Part shown: positions 1-10,436 of the stretch, in pieces | Layout: each line of letters opens with the position of its first letter | Position numbering within the stretch: the stretch's first letter is position 1 | NCBI GenBank assembly: GCA_000320605.2 | Contig: KB445801.1 | Coordinates: 825,506 to 889,505 of the forward strand | Source: Gelatoporia subvermispora B | Taxonomy: Eukaryota; Basidiomycota; Agaricomycetes; Polyporales; Gelatoporiaceae | Length of the DNA stretch: 64,000 nucleotides | Direction: 5' to 3' | Notes under the pieces: generated by a model | The model's input: only the letters and a program-made list of their open reading frames with translations | Databases searched by the model: none | What the model was told of the DNA's origin: nothing | Position numbers and translations under genes: made by a program

Positions 1-16
1 ACTTGCTGACTGAGAC

Positions 17-35
17 AGCTCCACTGGGTGGAGCT
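17..35. repeat. Short perfect inverted repeat beside LTR
   Basis: Eight-base arms (17-24 and 28-35) are exact reverse complements around a 3-base loop. The repeat lies just outside the retrotransposon LTR in flanking DNA. No function can be assigned; an arm this short may be chance. Confidence 0.4.
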
Positions 36-41
36 AGGTGA

Positions 42-330
42 TGTCATACTGTAGGTAGCCAAAAAAATTTGTAGATTAGAGTAGTAGTACCATTGCCACC
101 AGTCCCAGGGGGACTGGGGCCCACATGTATATAAGGAGGGTAGCTGGGGCAGGTATTCCCCAGCTTCAATCTCATCACTTTCTACCAGACTTGTCTTGGC
201 TATTGCTAGGCCTCTTATAGTCTCTTTGCATCGTCATTAGTCCCCCTACAAGTTCTCGCTTTATTGACCATCAGTGAGTCTTTATTGCTGGTTGGTAGAT
301 AGGCGCTCTGCCAGGCGCATATTTGTGACA
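42..330 (+). repeat. 5' LTR of the chromovirus
   Basis: A 289-bp segment bounded by TGTCA at 42-46 and TGACA at 326-330, the usual TG...CA inverted termini. It contains a TATA box (128-135) and a candidate transcription start near 160. The LTR assignment rests on these termini, the promoter, and the primer-like site that follows it directly. No second copy is present in the window to confirm the boundaries. Confidence 0.7.
128..135 (+). promoter_or_regulatory. TATA box of the chromovirus LTR
   Basis: TATATAAG lies 33 bases upstream of position 161, where the self-primer sequence begins. That spacing fits a transcript starting at about 160. Confidence 0.6.
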
Positions 331-332
331 GA

Positions 333-344
333 AGATTGAAGCTG
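333..344 (+). other. Self-primer binding site of the chromovirus
   Basis: The 12 bases at 333-344 are the exact reverse complement of 161-172, the predicted 5' end of the element's own RNA. The site begins two bases after the LTR. In Tf1/sushi-type elements reverse transcription is primed by the folded 5' end of the RNA rather than by a tRNA, and this arrangement matches that scheme. Confidence 0.7.
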
Positions 345-733
345 CCTTTTACCCACTTGACCTCTGGTCACCTGGGTGTTTTCCTTTGGCTGCTGGGGCC
401 GTTTTCGGGACAAGTGTCTTTGTAACACCGCTGTCCTTAGTTTGCCGATCCACAGGCATAAGTGGGCGCAATACCTTTCTAGGTAACGTGGGGATTACGT
501 GGCGTAAAGTCACCCCAAGAGGGCCTAGGCCTTGTGACGGGTAAACCCCTGCGGTCGCGTTTTTAGGGCAAGAGTGTAATACTTGAGCTCGACAAGTTTT
601 AGCTGTGTGGCGTGGAAACCCACAGTAATACCCCTATTTCCCCCCTGACCTACTGAGAGAGAGTAGGCAGACGCCGGCACTACCCCCCCTTCTTTTGGAG
701 TTTTAGCTTTGCGCAAGCATTGCTGATTAGTTT

Positions 734-1453
734 TTGCCAGTGCCCAAAGCCTCCCGTGTCATCTTCGCCAAGAACAAGAGTACTAGAAAGTCTCTCTGGG
801 AGCATATTGACATCTCCGACCCGCACCGCTTCGATCATGTCAGCAAGCCTCGTCGCGTGATCAGACCCCGCACTACTCCGTACACCCCTGTCCCTGGATG
901 TTGTGAAGGACTAGCCTGCCAGGCTGCTAAGACCCAGCTCGAGCGAGAGGACTACACGAACGAACAGCGCAAGCGCAAACTTGCTGATCGTCTCACTACC
1001 TCTCCCCCACCACTCACTGATCGCATCAGCTCCCCGGAACCCCCCGTGCTTGACATCAAGCCCTTCCCCTCCAACCTCCATTTCCACAAGAACGTTCAGG
1101 TTAACTAGCTGCGTGACTACAAGCGCAAGTTCGGAGCAACTGCTACGCGTGTTACCCCGTTCTTCGAGTTATTAGACAAGACACGTGCAAGCATCGATCC
1201 GCAGGTTGCCACACAGTTGTGGGTACTTGGACAAAGGTTCAATCGCCTCTACAACAACCTTACTACGCTTGTCAAGAAGAAGGCTATTTCGAACCGCAAG
1301 TAGAAGGACATTTTGCATGACTTGATCACAGTTGGCAAGCACAGTTTTAAAGCGCTCAAACCTCGCTTTGTCGAGCATTGCCAGGAGTTGGTAACTGAAT
1401 TGGATCCAGACTGGTTAAGGATTGCGGAGGAAATAGAAGTAGTTCTTGTGTAA
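734..1453 (+). pseudogene. Extra ORF between LTR and Gag, two stops
   Basis: One reading frame of 240 codons runs from ATG at 734 to TAA at 1451-1453. It is interrupted by TAG at 1106-1108 and 1301-1303 and has no frameshift. It ends 17 bases before the Gag start. The product would be basic and proline-rich in its first half and helical (Leu/Lys/Glu-rich) in its second half. I see no zinc knuckle, protease or other known motif and do not recognise the family. It may be an element-specific accessory protein or an N-terminal Gag piece. Confidence 0.5.
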
Positions 1454-1470
1454 CCGCGTTTTGAATCATA

Positions 1471-2550
1471 ATGAGCTCTACTCCCTTTGCGAGTGTACAA
1501 CCTTCCCCCTTCCATCAGAGTGATATGTTGGGACCCTTGAGCGATATCCCCTTGGGATCTCTGGCTGAGGATTCCCCTACACCACCTGCTGTGCCTGTTC
1601 CCTTGCCGCACTCTTACCTGGAATACAGTGAACATTTGGTTTCCGCTGCGCAACAGAGCATGACACCTGTTGACGTCAAGAACCTGGTGGACTCTCTGTA
1701 TAACCAGTTTTGGCATGGAATGGAGTGTATGCAGAGCGAGATGAAGGAAGGAATGCGTAAGTGCAAGAATGAGACGCGTCAGCTGCAGACGCAGATTGAC
1801 AACCTTGAAGCAATTAGACGGGAGCAGGCTGCACAGATTGTGGATGCACAAGCAATGAACAGACTTCTCTGTGAGAAGTTAGAGCAAGCGGAAAAGGCGT
1901 ATCAGGAGACTCAGACTGCGCTATTGAAGGCAGAAAAGGTGTACACAGAATTGAGACTTAAGGTTGACACCATGGGCACAGGTGGCAGTGTTGGACTATC
2001 GCAGTCCCTTTTCCCAATCATGAAGGAGCCCGACACCTTTAACGGTAATAAGGCGAATAAGTTGGATGACTGGCTGGAATCTATGGCCTTGTGGTTGCAT
2101 CACTGCGGCGTAACCCAGGACGAGAAGAAGATTGAGACAGCGATGACTTATCTCCGAGGAACGGCTAAGAAGGTCATGCAGGGCTACTTTGACAAGGTCA
2201 ATGACCAGGAATCGCTTGGCACGTATGCTACCTTCATCGAGGACTTGAAGAAGGGTTTCCAGCAGATAGACAAGAAGAATCATGCAATTGCTGAGTTTAA
2301 CCAACTCGTTGCCAAGAAAGGTACTAATGCCCAGAACTTTGGCGAGTTTTCTGCGCATTTCTGGACCCTGGCCAAGCAGACAGGCTTCTTCAAGGCGGAG
2401 TTGTTGTCGAAGCTCTACGCGCATATTCCAAAGCCTGCAGCCGACGTTTTGATCACTCATGGTCGTGAGAAGTGGGCCAAGACCTGGGATGAGTTCATCA
2501 ACAAGTGTTATGACTTTTTGTTTTCCTCTTTCGCTACGCTCACCATGTGA
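1471..2550 (+). CDS. Gag (capsid region) of the chromovirus
   Basis: An open frame of 359 codons. Residues about 80-165 look like a coiled coil rich in Gln, Glu and Lys. The following segment (FNGNKANKLDDWL, then LRGTAKKVMQGYF) matches the Ty3-type capsid fold, in which Gag is recruited around a W-L motif. The nucleocapsid zinc knuckle is not in this ORF. It lies 0.8 kb downstream at about 3313-3360 in the Pol frame, separated by a disrupted stretch, so this Gag is C-terminally broken. Its role would be to form the virus-like particle that packages element RNA. Confidence 0.7.
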   Translation: MSSTPFASVQPSPFHQSDMLGPLSDIPLGSLAEDSPTPPAVPVPLPHSYLEYSEHLVSAAQQSMTPVDVKNLVDSLYNQFWHGMECMQSEMKEGMRKCKNETRQLQTQIDNLEAIRREQAAQIVDAQAMNRLLCEKLEQAEKAYQETQTALLKAEKVYTELRLKVDTMGTGGSVGLSQSLFPIMKEPDTFNGNKANKLDDWLESMALWLHHCGVTQDEKKIETAMTYLRGTAKKVMQGYFDKVNDQESLGTYATFIEDLKKGFQQIDKKNHAIAEFNQLVAKKGTNAQNFGEFSAHFWTLAKQTGFFKAELLSKLYAHIPKPAADVLITHGREKWAKTWDEFINKCYDFLFSSFATLTM

Positions 2551-3157
2551 CAACCCCAGTTACCTGACCTGGTTCCCAGTCCTGAACAGACCTGGAAGGC
2601 GGCAGATCATCGGATCACCCTTCCCGCATACCCTGACACCGCCACCGGTGGCGGTCGCTCTTCAGCTTCCTTTCCCGATCCACGGCTTCCTGCTTCTCTG
2701 ATTCCCGATCTCCTTCTCGGTTCTCACCTTCCTGTCGCGCTTCCTCCCGCTCCCGTAGGCGCTGACGCCTTGTGTTTCGACAACGGCCATTGGTAGACTA
2801 GTGGACTGCTGACCGGTTGCGACATATCTCTGACAGATGGTACAATACTGCGCACAGGTAGCGTGACAAATAGATCTTCAACATTGTACGATACTGCTCT
2901 GAAAACGACTCGCGCAAGTAGTATAAAAACACGGTCACTGTAGCTACGTTCCTTAGTCTTTCGCTCTTTTGTACCTCGCCTTGAGCAAATACGAAGAGTT
3001 CTTCATTGGCTATTGTTTTGTCGTGCATTACAACGCTTGTTTCAAAGCTTAGAGCAGCCTTCTAAGACCCTTTGACAAGTCTAGTAAAGCGACCGAAAGT
3101 TGCTCCAGGCACTTTCGTAACAACGAGGTCCAGGAAATTCTCCAGGACTCGCGTCTC
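2551..3157 (+). other. Disrupted Gag-Pol spacer
   Basis: This 607-bp stretch between the Gag stop and the reopening of the frame has stops in all + frames. Its composition is Pro/Ser-rich in the first 250 bp and then AT-richer. Gag should be continuous up to the zinc knuckle in this family, so this is either a decayed part of Gag or a small insertion. I see no terminal repeats or other internal structure. Confidence 0.4.
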
Positions 3158-6100
3158 TTGAATGGAACCGTGCTTACGAGCCAGATTGCCAAGGATCCGA
3201 ACGCTATGGATGTTGATGCTGTGAAAGGCAAGAAGTCCTCGGATAAGGCAGACGGCAAGCAGGCAAAGGTTCGGAAGATGGCCATGTCATTCGAAGAGCC
3301 TAGACGCAAAGGATGCTGCGCTAAGTGTGGTGGTAAAGGTCATATGCAGAAAGAGTGCCCGAATGGAAAAGAGAATAACTCTAGCTCGGCCTCTTCTAGC
3401 AAGAACACCGATACCTCGGGTGCAAGCAGCTCTAAGGCATCGTCGTCTAGCAGTAAGGGAAAGGAAAAGGACACTGGAAAGTCGAAGTACACGAAGAAGA
3501 GCGTACGGGAAATGCACGGCAGTGACTCCGATAGATTTGAGGAGTTAGATTCAGAGGATGGGTCTGGGTCGAGTTCGGAAGAAGAAACACCCAAGCCAAG
3601 GAAGAAGAAGTTGTCTTCAGACAAGAAGGTGCAGAGGGTTAACCGCGTGGTTTTCTCGGATAACAAGGATTTTTTTGAAGGGGCCTATGTAAAGTCTGCT
3701 ACATACGGTCCATTTTTAGATTTCCTATATGCCCCGGACTCAGTAGAGTTTGTACAAACAGTATTGGAATCCAGAAAAGTGTTTAGTCTACCATCTAAAT
3801 CGAGTTTTTCGCTTCCAGTAACTGTGAGTCAGGGAAAAGAAACAGAAGTGCAGACAACCACGTTGGTCGACTCAGGAGCTTATACTATATTTGTCAATCA
3901 CCGCTTCGTAAGAAGGTGTAAGCTGAAGACAAATGAGCTAGCTCAGGAGATTCATGTCTATAATGCAGACGGATCTCGGAATCGTAGCCGTAGTATCAGG
4001 CAGTACGTGTGGCTCGACGTAACGGTTGGTGAACATTGTTCCCGCCAGGCCTGCCTTGTTACAGATTTAGGAGGAAAGGACATGTTCCTCAGTTTTAGCT
4101 ATTTGAAAAAGCACAATCCTGAGATATATTGGCAAAGGGGTGAGCTGACGTATTCACGCTGCCCGGATACTTGCCGTTTTATGGGACGATGTGCTCAGAT
4201 AGCAGAAGCAGAACTTGAAGAACCCATAGATGAGGACTTCGAGTTCAGTGCTGAAGAACCATGGCTGGAGTGGATTGATGCAACCATACCAGAGGGGCAA
4301 GTCTTGGCAGAGACTTGCATGAACATTGCATCAGTATCGGCGACTCGCGCGCTGGAAGGAATCGAGGGCTGGGAGCAGCTTGTTCCTAAACAGTATCATG
4401 AGTTCGGAGACGTCTTCTCCAAGAAGGCAAGCGAGCGCATGCCTACTTGCAAGCCATACGACCATGCGGTCGAGTTTACGGAAGGCACTACCCTACCCCG
4501 ACCTGCCAGGAATTATTCCTTGTCGCCAGTCAAAAGAAACTCTCTAGATGAATGGATACAGGAGAATTTGAAAAAGGGTTATATTCGACCTAGTAAATCT
4601 CCGTTGGCAGCGCCAGTTTTCTTTGTGAAAAAGAAGGATGGAGGACTACACTTGGTGCAAGACTATTGTAAGCTGAACGAAGCAATTAGAAAAGACCGTT
4701 TCCCGATACCTAAGATTATGGATCTTATCGACCGACTGTTGAAGGCTAGTATCTATACCAAGATTGACCTTCGATAGGGGTACAATAATATTAGGATACG
4801 GGAAGGAGACGAGTAGAAGTTAGCCTCCACTACGCCATTCGGTCTTTATGAACCTACGGTCATGTTTTTCGGTCTCAGCAATGCACCAGCTACGTTCCAG
4901 AGAATGATGAACCATATTCTTGATGACTTGATACGAGATGGTCATATAATGGTTTATCTGGACGATATCCTTATCTTCATGAATGATTTGGACCACCATC
5001 GACACTTAGTCCGAGAGGTACTGCGGCGGCCACGCGATAATGACTTATTCGCTAAGCCTAAGAAATGCTTTTTCGAGACGAATAGCATTGAGTACCTTGG
5101 AATGATCATTAGTAAAGGATCAGTTCAGATGGACAAAAGCAAGGTGGACGGTGTTTTGTCTTGGCCCGCACCCCAGAAGGTGAAAGATGTTCAAGCCTTC
5201 TTGGGATTTGCTAACTTCTATCGAAGATTTATTCAGAATTTTGGGTCAATTGCCCGCCCGCTCTCAGAGCTCACCAGGAAGGATAAGGAATGGAACTGGG
5301 GACCGGAACAGCAGGATGCGTTTGATGCGCTCAAGAAGGCTTTCACGTCCGCCCCAATTTGGAAGATTCCAGATGATGAGAACCCATTCAGAATAGAGTG
5401 TGACTCATCGGACTTCGCGACGGGTGCAGTTTTAGAGCAGTTAGGCTCTGACGGCCTATGGCACCCTGTAGCATATTACTCAAAGGCGCTTGGTGTGCAT
5501 GAGCGGAATTATGAAATCTACGATAAGAAGATGCTCGCCATCATTTGCAGCCTTAAGGAGTGGCGCCATCATTTAGAAGGACACCCATTGCCATCTGAAA
5601 TATGGTCAGACCATCAGAACTTGACGTATTTCCGAAAGGCACAAGACTTAACTCAACGACAAGCGCGTTGGAGTTTGTTCCTGACCAGATTCAACTTCCA
5701 CTTGAAGCACAAACCCGGAAAGACGATGTTATGGGCTGATCCCATGTCCAGGAGGCCAGATCATGAATTGGGGGTGGATTGTGACAATTGTGAAAAAATC
5801 CTTTTGAAGCCAGAATACTTTGCGATCAGAGCCATGCAACCAACCCATTCTTTGATTGTGGATGATAGCAATTTGCTAGAAAGGATCAGGAAGGCACTGT
5901 TGGATGACGATGTCACCAAGTTGTATAAAGACCTGTTGTTGAAGGGACCAAGATAGTTTGGAAAGGACTTACAAGAATGGCACCTCGAAGACGGTCTTCT
6001 GTTACACCGAGGCAAGGTGTATGTACCTAAAGACGATAAGATTAGGGCAGACCTGTTAAAACTTCACCACAACTTCCCTGGAGCCGAACATCCTGGACAA

Positions 6101-7530
6101 TGGAAGACGTTGGAGTTGTTATCTCGCAACTATTGGTGGCCAGGAATGTCAGTTTACATCAAGAAGTACGTTGCAGGATGCGATGTATGCCAGTCACACA
6201 AGAATGTCAATCAGAAACCCAGAGGGTTACTACAACCTAACGAGGTTCCGGACCAACCATGGGAGGTTATGTCTTGTGATCTGATCACCGACCTACCTGA
6301 CTCGGACGGATACAATGCCATTTTCGTGATAGTGTGTCGACTACTCAAGCGAGCCCACTTCTTCCCTGTCACCAAGGGGTTCTCCGCCAAGGATCTCACC
6401 AATTTGCTCTATGAGCGTGTTTGGCCCTTACACGGCCTGCCACGGCAGATCATCTCGGACAGAGGCACGCAGTTCGCAGCAAAACTCTTCCAGGAATGAT
6501 GCAAACTCTTGGGCATTAAGTCGGCAATGACTACGGCATTCCATCCACAGGCTGACGGTCAGACAGAGAGGGTGAATCAGTCACTAGAACAGTACTTGCG
6601 CTGTTACACGAGCTTCAGGCAGGATGACTGGGTTAGTCTACTACCTGCAGCTGAGATTGCGTACAATAATCAAGCGCATGAAAGTACAAAGAATTCCCCG
6701 TTTTACGCCGAGTATGGCAGACATCCTCGGATGTTCCCAGAACAGGACCATGTTACCCGAATGGTAGATCTTGACGACTGGACTAAGACGAGACAGGAGG
6801 CGCAAGAGCAGGCAAAGGCTGCACTTGTTCTAGCATCAGAGCGTATGAAGTGGTACTATGACCAGGGTCATTCTGATCCAGAGTTCAAGGTTGGAGACCG
6901 AGTTTGGCTCGATGCGAAGGACTTGAATCTGCGCATACCATTAAAGAAATTGGCACCAAAGCGAGTAGGCCCGTATGAAATCTTGGAGCAGCTTGGACCG
7001 GTAACCTTCAAGTTAAAGTTGCCAAAACATGTGAAGATTCACCTGGTCTTCCATGCAAGCAAGCTCATTAGGTACACTGAAGACGAGGTTGCTGGACGCA
7101 CTAGAAAGCTCCCGCCACCTATTAGGGTTGGCAAAGAAGAAGAATTTGTTGTCGACAAGATCGTGGATTTGGCACCAGATGAACGCAGACGAGTCATGTA
7201 CCGTGTACGGTGAAAAGGCTACAATAAAGGCTACAATGAGCACAGTGACACTTGGGAGTATCTTGGGAATCTGAAGCACACAATGCAAAAGGTCAATCAG
7301 TACCACAGATGGTATCCTGATGCACCTAGAGCTATTGCGGCAATTCACAGACATGAGTCTGAGGAGGATGCATTTTTTGCACAGGAACTTGTGTTGTTGC
7401 AGTCATGGACTCCAGATGACGCATCTGAGACAGAAAATCTAGTCAAGGATATGGAGACCAGTGACAGCGCAGGAATAGACCTTTGCGTTCCCGAAGATAT
7501 TACTCTTGAACCAGAAAACCGCTGGTTTCT
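3158..7530 (+). pseudogene. Pol polyprotein: zinc knuckle, protease, RT, RNase H, integrase, chromodomain
   Basis: One frame runs the whole length and is cut by TAG at 4775, 4814 and 5954 and TGA at 6497 and 7211. Visible in order: CX2CX4HX4C zinc knuckle (CAKCGGKGHMQKEC), aspartic protease with VDSGA, RT with YLDDIL, RNase H, integrase with its HHCC finger (HH...CDVCQ) and DDE core (SCDLITD, SDRGTQF, HPQADGQTE), and a chromodomain (KGY...TWEYL). The first, second, third and fifth stops fall where this family has Trp (for example before GYNNIRI and before KLA), so they read as TGG to TAG/TGA changes; the fourth may be too. Position 7214 onward also carries a 12-bp tandem duplication inside the chromodomain. 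The start at 3158 is only where the frame opens; the Pol precursor should begin within Gag. Confidence 0.85.
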
Positions 7531-9431
7531 TTCCCAGGCAGTGCTTCTGCCGTTGAATTTTGTTCTATTTCACTGGCAGGCGGTTGCTGTTGCTCTTTTC
7601 CGCCAGTCACGCCCTCCTGCCGTTGTGCACTGGGTGCGTGCAGAACAACACGGTGAATTCGTTTCGAGAACTCCCACGTGGTTTCAGGGCGTTCGGACTC
7701 TGCCAGCCCCGCGGTGGGTCGCGCTATCGCCCCACCATTCCGTCCACGACCCTTCGCCGCCCACGCCACAGGGCGTGAAGGTCCCACACTCGGCCACTCC
7801 CCCTTGCGGGGAGGACGCTGCAGTGCCGGTGAGGCCGACACTGTCGACCCGCCCTCCAGAGCACGCCCATGTGTTGATGCACGCGTTGAGCGGCGCAGGC
7901 CACCCGGCTGGGCTGCCATTGCCTCAACTCCAACCAGCACTGGTAGGGAGATGGACGCCGCCTCCAGGTAGGTGTGCAGTCCCTCATCTTCATCATACAC
8001 GGTATACTCACTGGGTGCACGCACCGTGCCGGCTCTGTCATTGGACTAGATGCACAAAAGCGCATCCGCTAGCATGTTATCCACGCCCGGCACATGTTCG
8101 ACTCTGAAGTCAAACTCCGAAATTTTCTCCAGCTATCGCGCCTGCCGACCGGACAGGCCCCGCTGGTTCAGCAGGTGGATGAGCCCCTTGTGGTCAGTGA
8201 CCCACATGAACCGGCAGCCAAGCAGTACATCCCGGTGTCGTTGCATCGCTTCCACCCCCGCTAACATCTCTATCTCATGCACAGGATAATTCATTTGAGC
8301 AGAGGACAGTTTAGCGGAGAAGAACGTCGCTACCCTGGCATTTTGAAAGTCAGGGCCCTGAGCCACCACTCCCGCTATGCCACCATGCGATCCATCCGTA
8401 ACTAGCCAAATCGGTTGTGCACCTGGACCGTAGTCAAGGGGCACTCGCTGGTGTTCACGGTGAGCATGCACCAGTTTCTTTATCTCATCGAACGCACGCT
8501 GATGCGTGAAGTCCCACTTGAAGCTCGCATCGGCTCCCGTCAACGCGGTCAATATCCCCATGGGGATCCGCACCGTCGCGATATCGTCTGTGAGATAGCC
8601 AACCGACCCAAGGAACCCACGCAACAGCTCCCTGTTGGTGGGAACTTTCCAGTTGAGCACAGAGTCCACCTTGTCAGGGTCCATCCTAATTCCCTCAGAG
8701 TTAACCACTCGACCCAAAATCTTCATCTCATCGCACAAGAAATGCAATTTACTGGTGCTCAAGTATAACTCCTGTTCCCGCAGGATATTGATGACCAGGT
8801 GCACGTGTCTTACGTGCTCGTCACACATATCAGAATAGACGACAATATCATCCAAAGATACGTCCATAAAGATGCCAATATACGGGCCAAATATATGGTT
8901 CATGAGAGACTGGTAAGTCGCGACCGCATTACAGTCGCCCTGCTGTAGAACTAAGCTAACCATATTCCCGTCCGGGGTGGTCATGGCAGTGTGCTCGACA
9001 TGGTCAGGGTCGATCCTGATCTGTTCGTAAGTGTCCTTGCTATCCACTAGAGACCTATATGGCTTCCTAGCGACCCGTCTGAGGATGCCCTCCATGTCAG
9101 GAAATGGGAAGGTAACCTTGTACGTGTTAGCATTGCGCTCCCGCAGGTCGCACATGACCCTCAGTTTAGGTGGCTCACCCTCCGTCCCGGTACTAGGCTT
9201 TTTAAGCAGTGACATGGGCGCAGTGTTCTTTGCAGAGGATACTTGCCACCTCCCAGACTTCAAGTAGGCGTCGCGTTTTTCCGCCCACACCGCCTGCAAT
9301 GCATCCGGACATTTGGAAGGCCGCCACGAGTATACCTTTGACTTGTCCTTAAGAGGGATCGTATGATTTATCACTCGCAACGGAGGCAGCGGGGAATCAC
9401 TGGCCTCCTTACATATAGGCACCACGTACTC
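7530..9431 (-). pseudogene. Reverse transcriptase and RNase H of the minus-strand element
   Basis: The open part 8133-9431 holds the RT fingers and palm (LRVMCDLRERN, VDSKDTYEQIRI, MDVSLDDIVVYSD) and the start of RNase H (LVTDGSHGGIAGVV, HEIEMLAGVEAM, WVTDHKGL). The catalytic YxDD box reads SLDD, so its Tyr is replaced. After GRQAR a TAG at 8133-8135 replaces the family's Trp. The same frame then continues (LEKISEFDFRVEHVPG) to a second TAG at 8046-8048 and on to about 7530, rich in Ser, Arg and Pro. No integrase follows. Confidence 0.75.
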
Positions 9432-10436
9432 TCATAACGCAGCCCGCACCGAATCCAGTCGCTCTCCAAACAAGTCAGCTGCGCGTGACTCCAGGACCCG
9501 CACACTCTTGCCCTCAATAGGCAGAGCCTCCAGTGAGCCCACAATAACTTTCGTGGGATTCAAACCGAGCAGGACCTGATGCTGGAATAGGAACGGCGTC
9601 CCCAGAATGAGGTCATAATTAAGCAAATTCACCACGTCGAAATAATGTGGTTCCCAAATGCCTTGGTAGTCTACATCCGCCGTACATCCGAGATTAATCT
9701 TGGCACGAGAGCCTTGCACAGCCAGGTGAACTGGCAGTGGTTTCGCAAGCTCAAATGTCTTTATGCCGAGCTGATGAGCCAGCTTAGCAGACATGAAGTC
9801 AGCTAGGGACCCGGAGTCCAACAGCGTCCTAGCCGGTTCCCCGTTGATCCGAACCACCACCACAACTGGTTCAGGCACTGATCGCTTGAAATCCCGGGAT
9901 GTGGCCGCATTCCGCTGCAATGCAGTGTAGGTGTCAGATGCCGCCACCCGTACAGCCGCAAGCTCTATGCCATCCAGGGCTCCACACCCCACATCGTCAT
10001 CAAAGAGCCAGACCAACTTGCCGTCCACGTCCTCCGTGGTCCAGGTCTGGCCCCCGAGTCGGAGATGAGTCATCCTCGCGTAATAATTGGCAAGGTCGAA
10101 CCTCGGCTCATACATCAGGTAAAGGGGAATCTCCAAGTATATACAGAGATATGTGTCCCACACCTGCACTGTGTCCTCGTCCCTGGTGCAGATAAACCGT
10201 TGCGAACTGCCACCGGCCGTAACCCAACCACATGGTGTGGGCTCCTCACGGGAGAGGACGGCCTCTGCAATCAGTACCGCCGCATCCCCCATCCGACCAG
10301 GCGAGTCCCCGACATATTGATAATCCAATTGAATATTCGGTTCCACCAGCGACCTATAGCAAGCCAACACATCGAACCGTGGGTCTCGGAGCCACATGCC
10401 ATCCAACAGCACGTTATCAGGTAAGTCCCCTCCCAT
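9432..10436 (-). pseudogene. Aspartic protease region of the minus-strand element
   Basis: A 334-codon frame whose C-terminal half is a retropepsin-like domain with LLDSGSLADF (the DSG active-site loop). It starts in a TAATG overlap with the Gag stop at 10,434-10,438 and ends at an in-frame TGA (9432-9434) directly before the RT (EYVVPICKEASD). The likely ancestral state is one protease-RT polyprotein with Arg (CGA) at that codon. The N-terminal half has no motif I recognise. Confidence 0.65.

Larger units (their letters stand above)
42..7530 (+). mobile_element. Degenerate Ty3/Gypsy chromovirus (Tf1-like), 3' end missing
   Basis: In order the element has a 5' LTR (42-330), a self-priming site, an extra ORF (734-1453), Gag (from 1471), and one long Pol frame with zinc knuckle, aspartic protease, RT, RNase H, HHCC/DDE integrase and a C-terminal chromodomain. 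The chromodomain places it among chromoviruses, and the self-primer places it near Tf1/sushi. I cannot find a second copy of the LTR downstream, so the 3' end is lost near 7.5 kb, where an oppositely oriented element begins. The Pol frame has five in-frame stops but no frameshift. The copy cannot make full-length Pol by ordinary translation. The right boundary is approximate. Confidence 0.85.
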
